DNA from: Bacillota bacterium
GTDB taxonomy: Bacteria > Bacillota > UBA4882 > UBA8346
Direction: 5' to 3'
DNA: 64,000 nucleotides
Assembly (NCBI GenBank): GCA_023401925.1
Contig: JAEXDA010000043.1
Coordinates: 434,001-498,000 of the forward strand
The notes beneath the pieces are model-generated. The model saw only the letters and a list, made by a program, of their open reading frames with translations, made no database searches and was not told the DNA's origin. How positions within the stretch are numbered: the first letter of the stretch is position 1; each line of letters opens with the position of its first letter. Positions 50,719 to 59,975 of the stretch are shown here, piece by piece. Both the position numbers and the translations under genes were made by a program.

Positions 50719-51348
50719 CTAGGCGACCGGTGCCAAAATGATGATATTGACCGCAAAGAAAATGGTAACTGTAACTGCCACAATAGCTAAAGTACTGGGG
50801 TCGATCTCAGTAACCACCGTTTGATTGATTATAGACAAACTGCCTTGAACTATTGAATTGGCCGGAAAGGTTCCGGGAATGGTTTCAGTAAATACAAATG
50901 GAACCGTTATGGTCTGAGTATGGGTTAAACCATCTACTCCCAGATATGTTACAGTTATTACTGCATCTCCGGTAATTTGTACAATGACCGAGGAAAAGCC
51001 GACAATTTGAAATTGCACATTTTGTAAGATTACATTGACGGAAAGGATATTCGTCGCTTCGACTAGAAGATTGACAGTTGCAGCCAGGCTCTGATTAAAT
51101 GTGGTGGTATTACTCAAGACCACCAGAGTCCCCGGAGGCAACGGTGGCGGTACTTCAGCCTGACACCGTTTGGACAGTGCCACTAAAACTTCTCTGACGA
51201 TTTGATTTTGAAATCTGGCGATGGAAGTACTAAATTCCTTGACACACGGAAGACTGCAAATCAAGGGCGCGGCTACGGCATTTTGGGGAATGGTAATTGT
51301 AGACGTACTACTACCGCAGGTAGTACTTTGAGAACAAGAACAAGACAT
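50719..51348 (-). CDS. Cys-rich N-terminus with SPOCS/DUF3794-like beta domain, probable coat protein
   Basis: Start at the ATG at 51348, six bases after AGGTG, giving 209 residues. The N-terminus is CSCSQSTTCGSSTS with further Cys at PLICSLPCVKEF; the middle and end are beta-rich with VIVQITGDAVITVTYLGVDG and HTQTITVPFVFTETIPGTFP, the pattern of SPOCS domains (spore coat and SipL). A hydrophobic C-terminal stretch (~187-209) ends the chain. No signal peptide. Ten bases downstream of a glycosyltransferase gene, so likely cotranscribed and perhaps its acceptor. Confidence 0.6.
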   Translation of the reverse strand: MSCSCSQSTTCGSSTSTITIPQNAVAAPLICSLPCVKEFSTSIARFQNQIVREVLVALSKRCQAEVPPPLPPGTLVVLSNTTTFNQSLAATVNLLVEATNILSVNVILQNVQFQIVGFSSVIVQITGDAVITVTYLGVDGLTHTQTITVPFVFTETIPGTFPANSIVQGSLSIINQTVVTEIDPSTLAIVAVTVTIFFAVNIIILAPVA

Positions 51349-51367
51349 TATTTTCACCTCGCAAAAA

Positions 51368-52426
51368 TTATCGATTATTTAATTCTTTTAACAGAGTCAA
51401 CCAGTTCTGGGCAACTGATTCCGTACTATAAACTGTTTGCATCAATTTTCTTGCTTGTTGGAGCATGGTGTCACGTTGAGTAGAATAAAGAGCTGCCTTA
51501 ATCACTTCATACCATTCTTCAGAAGAGTCTTTAACCAGCCAACCATTTTGACCATCCGTAACACAATCGCGGTAAGGAGCCAAATCGGAATAAATCCCCA
51601 AAACGCCACTAGCTGTGTAATCGCGGAATTTGCTGTTACTTTTAGCCTCGTTAAATGCAATCCTGCGGAGCGGCGCTAATCCTAAACTCCAATGACGTTC
51701 TGCCAAGGTTTTAAGAAAAAGTTCGTAATTGGGTACATAGGGAAAAAAGCGTGCTTTTAACTGTTGCCATTCTTGAGGGTAACATCCGATAAATTCGAAT
51801 TCCACCTGTTCCTGCAATAATTCTTTGATTGCCAGTAAAGCGGGAAATACCATTTCAATGTCACATTGGTGGTGCGGCGAACCAAAATAACCGATTCGGT
51901 ACAGCGGCTCAACTATATTTACCGGTATATCATAGATTTTAGCCGTGTAGGGTTGATAAATCGCCGGGTAACCCCTCTCTTTTAAACGACGCGCCAATTC
52001 CGGCGAACCCGCTTTAACCCGATCGGCTTCAGCTAAAAACATTTTGATAATCTGTGGCAAATGACTTCTTTTGTATCTTAGCGCCCAACCCGCATCTTCA
52101 GGGGGTTCCAGCAAATCATCGTCCAGCTCGTAGATAACTTTGATCTGGTTTAAATGTGCAAAACGGGCAAGTGAAAGGGTTGAATCTTGAATGCAACGGT
52201 AAAGAATCAATGTATTGAGATCCTGTAAATCTTCTAATTTTAGACTGTATTCCGAGACAATCCGCCAGGCCACTGCTGGCACGGGTAAATCACGGAAAGG
52301 AATTTCATAAACCATCCTGGTCATAGTAAATGTTTCAGGGGCCACAACCAAGACATGTGATATTATCCCAGAAATAGGATCTGCTGCTGGTTCCTTTAAA
52401 TTATTATTAGCACATGTCTGGTTCAT
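51368..52426 (-). CDS. GT-B glycosyltransferase (GT4-like)
   Basis: 352 residues. VIYELDDDLLEPP (~97-109) ends the first Rossmann half; RIGYFGSPHHQCDIEMVFPA (~182-201) opens the second, and FRDYTASGVLGIYSDLAPYR (~272-291) with DGQNGWLVKDSSEEW (~296-310) are the donor-binding end of GT4 enzymes. Paralogous to the 56085-57098 gene: both have YELDDDLLE/YEIDDNYFE, KFRDYTA/KFREYSA and VAQNWL/VAKRWL. Probably adds sugars to a spore or S-layer glycan; donor unknown. AGGAG upstream of the ATG. Confidence 0.8.
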   Translation of the reverse strand: MNQTCANNNLKEPAADPISGIISHVLVVAPETFTMTRMVYEIPFRDLPVPAVAWRIVSEYSLKLEDLQDLNTLILYRCIQDSTLSLARFAHLNQIKVIYELDDDLLEPPEDAGWALRYKRSHLPQIIKMFLAEADRVKAGSPELARRLKERGYPAIYQPYTAKIYDIPVNIVEPLYRIGYFGSPHHQCDIEMVFPALLAIKELLQEQVEFEFIGCYPQEWQQLKARFFPYVPNYELFLKTLAERHWSLGLAPLRRIAFNEAKSNSKFRDYTASGVLGIYSDLAPYRDCVTDGQNGWLVKDSSEEWYEVIKAALYSTQRDTMLQQARKLMQTVYSTESVAQNWLTLLKELNNR

Positions 52427-52670
52427 TGGTTGATCTCCTCTGTAAAAATCGGGCCAAAAACCTGCCTCAGTTTTTAGTCTATTCTATTATCACTATCGGG
52501 ACTTTGCTATTATTCCAAAGGCATAAATAAAAAGAAAACACTTCCTCTAAATATTGAAGCGCCGGTTCTTTAGATTGTTACTTAGAAAGGCTTGTCCGAA
52601 AGATCACCTAAAAAATCTCCCGGCAGAAGCTGTTTTGTGGAATGGTTCAAATTCCATTTCCGGTTTCTTG

Positions 52671-53486
52671 TCAATGATTCGGTTTTAAAAGCGCTTGGAT
52701 ATGCTCAAAGCTTTCCCGAATTGGAATGCTTTTTCGTATTTCATTTACTCTTTCAATATCAATTTCATAAACGATCACCGTTTCCTCTGTCTCATTGGCA
52801 GTTGCTCTAACCGTCCCCCACGGATCAATAATACAACTATTCCCCAGGAAGAATGAACCATTATCAATACCTACCCGATTTGCGGCCGCAATATAAAGTT
52901 GGTTTTCAATAGCCCGGCACTTTAAAAGAGTTTTCCAATGATCCAGTCTGGGAAATGGAAATGCCGAGGAAATAACCAAACAAGAACAATTATCCTTCAG
53001 GTATTTTTGGCTAATATCCGAAAACCGGATATCAAAGCAAATCATAATTCCAAACTTGAACTGATCGAACATAAAAGTTGCCGTTTGATTCCCGGGTTCA
53101 AATAATTCTGGTTCTCCACTCAGAGAAAATAAAGCCAACTTTCGATATTTCGTTAAAATTCCTTTTTCACTAAAGACAAACACCCCATTATGAAGCTTAC
53201 CATTCTCCGCTTCAAGCAGGCCCGCAACAATGTGAATTTTAAACTGTTGCGCTGTTGCCAGCAAATAAGATACACTTTGTTGAAAGTTACTTTCTTGATG
53301 CTGATAATTAATGCTTTTAAGTAGGGCTAAATCATATCCTACGTTGAAAAGTTCGGGAAGAACAACAATATCAGCCCCTTGTTCTTTAGCTTTGGCAATA
53401 AAACCGAGAGATTTTTCCATATTGAGCTTTATGTTATCCGGCTCACAATCAAGTTGTATACAAGCAATCTTTAATAACTGCGCCAA
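52671..53486 (-). CDS. Carbon-nitrogen hydrolase (nitrilase superfamily)
   Basis: 271 residues. The catalytic triad is intact: Glu in VVLPELFNVGYD (~44), Lys in LTKYRKLALFS (~112) and Cys in FGIMICFDIRFSD (~147). Nitrilase-superfamily amidases hydrolyse carboxamides such as deaminated glutathione, N-carbamoyl or omega-amides; the exact substrate is not visible. It lies 30 bases downstream of the Gfo/Idh gene, so could act on an amide-bearing sugar intermediate, which is inference. Confidence 0.85.
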   Translation of the reverse strand: MAQLLKIACIQLDCEPDNIKLNMEKSLGFIAKAKEQGADIVVLPELFNVGYDLALLKSINYQHQESNFQQSVSYLLATAQQFKIHIVAGLLEAENGKLHNGVFVFSEKGILTKYRKLALFSLSGEPELFEPGNQTATFMFDQFKFGIMICFDIRFSDISQKYLKDNCSCLVISSAFPFPRLDHWKTLLKCRAIENQLYIAAANRVGIDNGSFFLGNSCIIDPWGTVRATANETEETVIVYEIDIERVNEIRKSIPIRESFEHIQALLKPNH

Positions 53487-53516
53487 TTTTATCCTCCGGA
53501 GAGCAATATTTATACT

Positions 53517-54506
53517 TTAGGCTTTCTTTATAAATTCTTCCGCCATCCGTTCGGCCCGGTAAAGAATTTGAAGGGTTTTTAATTCTTCTTCCAGCTCGTA
53601 ACCGTATTTTTTTTCACCTTTTACAGCCTGGATAAAAGCTTTCATTTCATCAAAATACATCAATTCCAAGTTGTATTTTTTGAATCCGGGCGTTTCAGGA
53701 TAAACCTTCCAAGATTTCTCGGTTCCATCATAGACTTTGACTTTCTGATCGTCCCAGTTCCAGATGATATGATATCCCTCACCAATTGCTCTAAAGTGTC
53801 GTTCCGGGATCCGGGAGATAATATTTACTTCCAGAGAACCGATAACCCCGGTACTGAATATCATCGTCAATAGATAAATATCATCAATATTAACATCCAA
53901 ACGGGTACGTTTGGCTTTAACGGCAAATACATCCGTTACTTGACCAAATATCCAGGTCAACCAGATTAATTCAAAAGGTACAATCTCCCGGCACGCTCCG
54001 GTATCTTTATTGGCTACATAAAAACGGCGATAATCCTCATATGGATGCCAATCCGGTAAATACTGTCCACAAACATAGGAAAATGAGGCTACTTCCTGTG
54101 GCGAGATTTGTTCGATCACTTTTTTTAACAATTGAACGGAAGGGTGAAAACGCATTGTACAAGAAGGAGCTGCCAATATTCCCTGGTTTTTGCAAACGGT
54201 AACCAATTCCGGAAGTCCTTCCTGGGTCACATTGGCTTCCATAAAAAATGGAATGCCCGCATCAGCCGCAAAACGGCCATAAACTGGATGGGCTTCGGGA
54301 GAAGTGGAAATTACTACAGCATTACAATCGATACAGGAAATAGCTTCCCTGGCATCTGAAAAAACTTCGATGCCGAAAATTCTGTTTGCTTCCATGCAAC
54401 GCTCCGGATTGGTATCGACTCCAACTATTTTATCAATACCGATAGCCGACAAATCACGAATACGGCGTTTACCCATTGATCCTAAACCAATAACACAAAT
54501 GTTCAT
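53517..54506 (-). CDS. Gfo/Idh/MocA-like oxidoreductase with altered EKP motif
   Basis: I prefer the ATG at 54506 (GGGAG nine bases upstream), giving 329 residues; an ATG two codons earlier is also possible. NICVIGLGSMGKRRIRDLSA (~2-21) is the NAD(P) Rossmann site. The usual EKP box after the fourth strand reads PFFMEANVTQEG (~85-96), so the catalytic lysine is replaced. The C-terminal domain has GVIGSLEVNIISR-like strands. The gene is between an aminotransferase and a nitrilase, suggesting amino-sugar formation or another altered reaction. Confidence 0.8.
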   Translation of the reverse strand: MNICVIGLGSMGKRRIRDLSAIGIDKIVGVDTNPERCMEANRIFGIEVFSDAREAISCIDCNAVVISTSPEAHPVYGRFAADAGIPFFMEANVTQEGLPELVTVCKNQGILAAPSCTMRFHPSVQLLKKVIEQISPQEVASFSYVCGQYLPDWHPYEDYRRFYVANKDTGACREIVPFELIWLTWIFGQVTDVFAVKAKRTRLDVNIDDIYLLTMIFSTGVIGSLEVNIISRIPERHFRAIGEGYHIIWNWDDQKVKVYDGTEKSWKVYPETPGFKKYNLELMYFDEMKAFIQAVKGEKKYGYELEEELKTLQILYRAERMAEEFIKKA

Positions 54507-54520
54507 CCCCATTATCTCCC

Positions 54521-55819
54521 TCAATTATATTTTCGAAAAACGGGTTTGACTTCCGGACCGAGCAGATACCCCTCGGTTCCCTCTTCCAATGCTTTTTGAT
54601 AAATGATAGCTGTTTGGTCAACGGCTTCTAATGTCTGTTCCAGTTCCGGTTGTTGATGAGAAAAACTGATAGAGATATATGGAATTAAAATAGCCTGTTT
54701 GATCATTTCCTGAAGAAACAAAGTCCTCATTGCTGCGGAAGGCCTTCTGTCGGCTCCTTTGCATATGACTACCGGACTACAAGGATAACCTTCCAAACTG
54801 AGATATTCAGCAATTCCCCTGGAAGCGACTATCTCCTGAAATCCTGTTTGTAACTTCCGGCCGCTATTCCAAATGTGTTCAATGACATTTTTTTGTTCCA
54901 TTTCCGTAATCGTAGCAATAGCAGCAGCAATAGCATGAGTTTCTCCGCCGTTGGTTGTTGATAATAAGAAAACTCGTTCTTTATGGGAAAACAGTCCGCC
55001 GAGTTCCATGATCTCTCTTTTTCCAATCAAAGCCGAAATGGCAAAGCCATTCCCGAATGCTTTTCCAAAAGTGGCCAGATCCGGGGTTACGCCGAAATAA
55101 TGTTGAGCGCCTCGCAAGTCCCAACGAAACCCGGTAATCATCTCATCAAAAATAAATATGGCTCCATTTTTATGGGTCAAATCCCGTACCTGATCCAGAA
55201 AACCTTCTGCCGGTGGTTCGGATGTAACCGGTTCCATGATTACCGCTGCGATTCTCTCTGGATAAGTTTCGAATAAGGTGACCAATTCGCTGAGGTTATT
55301 ATAATGAAATCCTTTCGATAATTCGGTAATGGAGCCAGGAATACCGGAATTGCAAGGAGTGGTGCCAATAAACCAATCATCGATGCTAAAAAAAGGATGG
55401 TCGCAGCAATAAACGATTAAATCTCTGCCAGTATAGGCCCGGGCCAATTTGGTTGCTGCAGTGGTAACATCGGAGCCATTTTTAGCAAACTTGACCATTT
55501 CTGCCCCAGGGATTAATTCCACCAAGTGCTCTGCTAATTCGGTTTCGATCCATGAGGGCCTGGTAAAATTGGAACCCAAATTTAATTGTCTGCTGACAGC
55601 CTCTAAAACCGTTGGATAGCAATGGCCGAGAATTACCGAACGAAGTCCCATCCCCCAATCAATATATTCTTTGCCGTCTAAATCCCAGACTCTACAACCT
55701 TTCCCACGAATAATATGGGACGGCGCATTGGCGGGAAATTGATCATCGCCTTTGCTATAAGTATGAGCGCCACCAGGAATCAGACGATATGTTTTACTCT
55801 TGTCGGGAGTATTGCCCAT
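54521..55819 (-). CDS. Class III aminotransferase, glutamate-1-semialdehyde mutase-like
   Basis: Start at the ATG at 55819, seven bases after AGGAG, giving 432 residues. LIPGGAHTYSKGDDQFP (~13-29), WDLDGKEYIDWGMGLRSVIL (~45-64), FIFDEMITGFRWDLRGAQ (~231-248) and the PLP-lysine box LATFGKAFGNGFAISALIG (~257-275). Similar enzymes in surface-glycan loci aminate keto-sugar or chain intermediates rather than making 5-aminolevulinate; no hem genes are near. It is followed 14 bases later by the Gfo/Idh gene. Confidence 0.83.
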   Translation of the reverse strand: MGNTPDKSKTYRLIPGGAHTYSKGDDQFPANAPSHIIRGKGCRVWDLDGKEYIDWGMGLRSVILGHCYPTVLEAVSRQLNLGSNFTRPSWIETELAEHLVELIPGAEMVKFAKNGSDVTTAATKLARAYTGRDLIVYCCDHPFFSIDDWFIGTTPCNSGIPGSITELSKGFHYNNLSELVTLFETYPERIAAVIMEPVTSEPPAEGFLDQVRDLTHKNGAIFIFDEMITGFRWDLRGAQHYFGVTPDLATFGKAFGNGFAISALIGKREIMELGGLFSHKERVFLLSTTNGGETHAIAAAIATITEMEQKNVIEHIWNSGRKLQTGFQEIVASRGIAEYLSLEGYPCSPVVICKGADRRPSAAMRTLFLQEMIKQAILIPYISISFSHQQPELEQTLEAVDQTAIIYQKALEEGTEGYLLGPEVKPVFRKYN

Positions 55820-56084
55820 TAAATATCTCCTCCTCTGGGCCAAAACCGGTTGTCTCGAATATTTGATTCTTGCACGAATGAACATTCTTTAGAATATTCA
55901 ATTATTTCATCTGTTGTGATGAGTTTAGAAAGTCCAGACTTCAATCGCGAAAAATTAACATAGAAATTCTTTATAAACCATATATTTCTTATGAAAGAAG
56001 CCCGTGTTTTCCCAGCCCAAGCACTAAAATTTAGTATTGCTAATATCTATAGGGTATTCCAAAAACTTCAGAGGGCTAAAATAG

Positions 56085-57098
56085 ATGGTAAAAATACTCT
56101 GTATTGTGCAAACAATGGTTCCTTCTACTGAAATTTCAATAATTCGGCCATTCACTTACTTGGAACAACAACAAGAAATCGTTTGGGAATTAGTAAAGGA
56201 GGATTCTTTTAAACCGGAGCTGCTGGATCAAGTTAATATTGTAGTTCTTCATCGGAATTGTCATCCCAACTGCGGGGCTATCGTTAATATGATAAAAGCG
56301 GTCAATATTCCGATCATTTATGAAATTGATGATAATTATTTTGAAATGCCCGAAAGTTTGCCTATTGGACGGTATATGCGTAATCCTTATATTGTTCAAA
56401 CTCTGGAGCACATATTGCGGTCAGCCAGTATTGTAAAAATAGGTTCCCCAGAGTTACTGCCATTGGTTTCAAAATATAATCAAAAAGCAGTTTTCCACCC
56501 TTACGCTGTGGATTTGACAATACTGGACAATATTTCGCGCCGCCAAAATAATTACTTGACAATTGGTTATGCCGGTACTGTTTACCATTATCAGGACTTT
56601 AAATTTGTTAGCGAAGCCATTCTCAGGCTTGCTAAAGAGTTTCCGAAAATTGGCTGGGATTTTATCGGTTGCTTGCCGGAAGAGTTGAAACAATTATCCA
56701 ATCATGCTTTTACACCATTCATCTCAAATTATACTGCATTTTTGCAAAATCTTTTCTGGAGAGGCTGGCAGATTGGATTATGCCCGATTTTGGATCTTCC
56801 GCATAACCGTTGTAAAACTGATAATAAATTCCGCGAATACAGCGCCTGTCAAATTGCCGGCGTGTATTCCAAAATACCCCCTTATTCCAGTGTCGTCAAT
56901 CAACAAAATACAGGTCTGCTTGTTGATAATACCGAGAAAGATTGGTATGAAGCAGTTAAACTACTAATTACCAATGAAAAATTGCGGGTTCAAATTGCAG
57001 ACAAAGCTAGAAAATGGGTGGAACAAGAACGTTCAATACCGGTAGTAGCAAAACGGTGGCTGGAACTCTTTCAGCAACTATTACCCAAAAATTATTAA
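56085..57098 (+). CDS. GT-B glycosyltransferase, paralogue of 51368-52426
   Basis: 337 residues. IIYEIDDNYFEMPE (~85-98), LTIGYAGTVYHYQDFKFVSE (~164-183) and DNKFREYSACQIAGVYSKIPPY (in part, ~246-267) with NTGLLVDNTEKDWYEA (~273-288) parallel the gene on the other side of the nitrilase group. GT4-like fold. It begins the rightward glycosyltransferase run; the next gene starts 22 bases on. Confidence 0.78.
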   Translation: MVKILCIVQTMVPSTEISIIRPFTYLEQQQEIVWELVKEDSFKPELLDQVNIVVLHRNCHPNCGAIVNMIKAVNIPIIYEIDDNYFEMPESLPIGRYMRNPYIVQTLEHILRSASIVKIGSPELLPLVSKYNQKAVFHPYAVDLTILDNISRRQNNYLTIGYAGTVYHYQDFKFVSEAILRLAKEFPKIGWDFIGCLPEELKQLSNHAFTPFISNYTAFLQNLFWRGWQIGLCPILDLPHNRCKTDNKFREYSACQIAGVYSKIPPYSSVVNQQNTGLLVDNTEKDWYEAVKLLITNEKLRVQIADKARKWVEQERSIPVVAKRWLELFQQLLPKNY

Positions 57099-57119
57099 AA
57101 TCCCTGAAAGGCAGTCAAC

Positions 57120-58535
57120 ATGGATAGGGAAACTATTATTTATGGCACCATCTTGCACCAATTTTTCGCTCGTTTTCAAAGTGTTCAGCACCATAAGGTA
57201 CCTATATGCAAATATCTCTATTATCCGTTTTTATATTACGCCATGAACAAGACGAATTTGATCCAGGCTCTTGAAAAGACAACGGATTTTCAAAATGAAA
57301 GCACTCAATTCGATCCAGTTACCATTTATGAATGGTTTGATGAACCTTATGCTTACGACCCTCATCCGAATGGCATCGTTTTAATGCGGGGCGGTTTTGG
57401 AGATATTGCTTCCTTGTTTTTGCCCAAGGAACGCTTTGTGCTTTTAAGTCCCAATCAAGCGGAAGTTGACCTGATCAAACTAAACCGGCCTGATTTAATT
57501 GCTCATAACATCGAGACTTTTTACCATCCAAATATACCGGCTGTTGAATTGTGCAGCAATCAAATAAAAACACTCATTGAAAAAAATAAAAATGATCCGT
57601 TGTTTGGAAGCGAAGATTTTCTTCGATGGTTTCAAAGTCAAATCCCTGGAGCCATCCAAGTGTTGGATGCAGTGCAATCAATATTTGAAACCAATAATAT
57701 TGGGATGGCGCTGACGATATCCTCCATTGTCTGGATGGATAGCGCTCTTAATCTAATAGCCAAAGCCAATCATATCCCTTCAGTTACTTTGCAACACGGC
57801 TTAATTCTGGAAAGGGATCTCTTTTGCCATATTCCAATCATCGCCACAAAAAAGATGGTTTGGGGAAAAGCCATTCAACAATGGTATCAAAAACATGGTT
57901 ATCCCGAATCCAGAGTTTCCGTAGTCGGTTCACCCCGTTTTGATGTAATTTCTAATCGGAAATGGTGCGGCAAAGAACGGCTTTGCCAGATGTTGGAGAT
58001 TAATCCCGGAAAAAAGATCGCAGTTTATGCAACCGGCACTGACAAAGAAACGATTGTTCCGATTGTTGTCAAAGGATTGGAAAATATTCAAGAGTTGTTT
58101 CTGGTCATATTATTACATCCCAGTGAAAGCGCGTTGGTTTCTCAATACCAGGAATTGGCCGGAAATTCTCCGTTTTGCAAAGTGGTCCAGTTTGGTCATA
58201 TCACCCTGTATGACGCGCTAAGCGGAGCCGATTTTTTCATCACCCATTGTTCAACAGCAGGATTGGAAGCAATGCTCTTTAAACTTCCTGTAATAACCAT
58301 TGAACCATCCCTGCCCCCATTTTCCTACGGAGAATTGGGAGCCTCGATCCCAGTTACCAACTCAGACCAACTTCATCAGACGGCGAACCGGTTAATAAAC
58401 GATGAAGCTTATAGGAGCAGCACGATCAGCCAATATCAGCAATTTCTCTCCGAATATTGCATTCCGGACGGTTCAGCGTCAAAGCGGCTTTTTGAAGAAG
58501 TCGAAAAACTTTGTCAAACCGGAGGAATCACCTAA
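57120..58535 (+). CDS. GT-B-like surface glycan transferase, tandem paralogue A
   Basis: 471 residues, cytoplasmic. Conserved blocks shared with the next two genes: EPYAYDPHPNGIVLMRGGFG (~78-97), SPNQAEVDLIKLNRPDLIAH (~113-132), VTLQHGLILERDLFCHIPI (~222-240), ATKKMVWGKAIQQWY (~242-256), VSVVGSPRFDV (~266-276) and STAGLEAMLFKLPVITIEP (~379-397). The QHG and late STAxLEAM blocks resemble capsule-type and CDP-glycerol-transferase-like GT-B enzymes. Donor and acceptor unknown. The most diverged of the three near its N-terminus. Confidence 0.7.
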   Translation: MDRETIIYGTILHQFFARFQSVQHHKVPICKYLYYPFLYYAMNKTNLIQALEKTTDFQNESTQFDPVTIYEWFDEPYAYDPHPNGIVLMRGGFGDIASLFLPKERFVLLSPNQAEVDLIKLNRPDLIAHNIETFYHPNIPAVELCSNQIKTLIEKNKNDPLFGSEDFLRWFQSQIPGAIQVLDAVQSIFETNNIGMALTISSIVWMDSALNLIAKANHIPSVTLQHGLILERDLFCHIPIIATKKMVWGKAIQQWYQKHGYPESRVSVVGSPRFDVISNRKWCGKERLCQMLEINPGKKIAVYATGTDKETIVPIVVKGLENIQELFLVILLHPSESALVSQYQELAGNSPFCKVVQFGHITLYDALSGADFFITHCSTAGLEAMLFKLPVITIEPSLPPFSYGELGASIPVTNSDQLHQTANRLINDEAYRSSTISQYQQFLSEYCIPDGSASKRLFEEVEKLCQTGGIT

Positions 58536-58558
58536 ACTCTCCTAAAAAAGGTGAAAAA

Positions 58559-59962
58559 ATGAACGAACAAAATGCTTTTTATGCTGTACTACTCCCTCGA
58601 TTTTTTAGAATTTTTCAGAATGTCACCTATCATGGTGTTTCCATTTGTAAATATACTTACTATCAATTTATCAGTAATTGGAATATAGATTGGGCCAAAG
58701 AAAATCTACCCTATTTAGAAGCTGAAATGGGCAGGGTAAAAGATTCACTCGTCTATAGTTGGTCCGACGAACCCTATGTCTATGACCCCCACCCCGAGGG
58801 CGTTATCATCATGCGGGGCGGTTTTGGAGATATTGCTTCATTATATTTTCCAAGCGAACGTTACTTTCTTTTAAGTCCGAGTCAGGCCGAAGTTGATCTT
58901 ATCAAAATCAACCGTCCCGATCTGGTTTCCCATAGTATTACTGATTACTACAAAGAGAATCCTAAAGCGGTTAGAAAATTATTAGGGCAGGTTACAGAAA
59001 TAATAAATGAGCAAAAGGATGATCCCATTTTTGGAAGTACAAAACTGCTCCAATGGTTTCAAGATAAAATCCCGGAAATCGTTCGTACGTTTGATGCCAT
59101 TCAGTCGTTATTTAAAATGGTCAATGTCGCTGCCGTATTAACCGTTTCATCCATTTATTCGATGGACGGCGCTTTAAATCTTTACGCCAGAGCCAATCGT
59201 ATTCCATCGTTCACATTACAACATGGTATCATGGCCGAACATGATCTATTTGGTCATCTTCCAATTTTTGCCACAAAAAAGATGGTTTGGGGAAAAGCTT
59301 TTTCGGAATTTTACCGGAAATTCGGATATCCAAAATCACGAACATCGGTCATCGGGTCGCCACGTTTTGATATTATTTTTAACCAAAAGTGGTATGGCCG
59401 AGAGAAGCTTTGTCAAATGGCCGGGATTGACCCATCAAAAAAAATAATTATTTACGCAGCACAAATTTTCTTTTATAACCAAACCATTGGTCCAATGATT
59501 TTAGAAGGATTGAAATCCATCCCAGATGTTTTTTTATTCATCCTTTTGCATCCCGGTGACAATCCTTCACCCCATGAGCAGTTAATTCAAGGTTATAACA
59601 ACTGCAAAGTGGTCCGTTTCGGTCATATAAGTCTTTACGATGCGTTAAGCGGCGCCGACTTCTTTATGACTTATTACTCAACAGCAGCTTTGGAAGCAAT
59701 GCTCTTTAAAATTCCTGTTATAACGGTGGAACCGACTGCTCCCACCTTTTCATTTGGCGATTTGGGCGCTTCATTAAAAGTTACCAATGCAGCTGAACTG
59801 AACCAAGTAATTTCACGCTTGCTTTCTGATGAAACTTATCGAACCCATGCAGTAAATCGTTATCAGGAATTTTTATACGGATATTGCCTTCCTGACGGTT
59901 TAGCCGGTAAACGGCTATTTGATGAAATCGAAGCCCTTTGCCATTCTGGGGGAATCTTATAA
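58559..59962 (+). CDS. GT-B-like surface glycan transferase, tandem paralogue B
   Basis: Start at the ATG at 58559, five bases after AAGGTG, giving 467 residues. Same block order as its neighbours, with EPYVYDPHPEGVIIMRGGFG, FTLQHGIMAEHDLFGHLPIF, TSVIGSPRFDIIFN and STAALEAMLFKIPVITVEPT. The C-terminal LPDGLAGKRLFDEIEALCHS ends each copy in the same form. 24 bases follow paralogue A; translation of the group is likely coupled by shared message. Confidence 0.7.
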   Translation: MNEQNAFYAVLLPRFFRIFQNVTYHGVSICKYTYYQFISNWNIDWAKENLPYLEAEMGRVKDSLVYSWSDEPYVYDPHPEGVIIMRGGFGDIASLYFPSERYFLLSPSQAEVDLIKINRPDLVSHSITDYYKENPKAVRKLLGQVTEIINEQKDDPIFGSTKLLQWFQDKIPEIVRTFDAIQSLFKMVNVAAVLTVSSIYSMDGALNLYARANRIPSFTLQHGIMAEHDLFGHLPIFATKKMVWGKAFSEFYRKFGYPKSRTSVIGSPRFDIIFNQKWYGREKLCQMAGIDPSKKIIIYAAQIFFYNQTIGPMILEGLKSIPDVFLFILLHPGDNPSPHEQLIQGYNNCKVVRFGHISLYDALSGADFFMTYYSTAALEAMLFKIPVITVEPTAPTFSFGDLGASLKVTNAAELNQVISRLLSDETYRTHAVNRYQEFLYGYCLPDGLAGKRLFDEIEALCHSGGIL

Positions 59963-59975
59963 GAAGGAGTAAACA

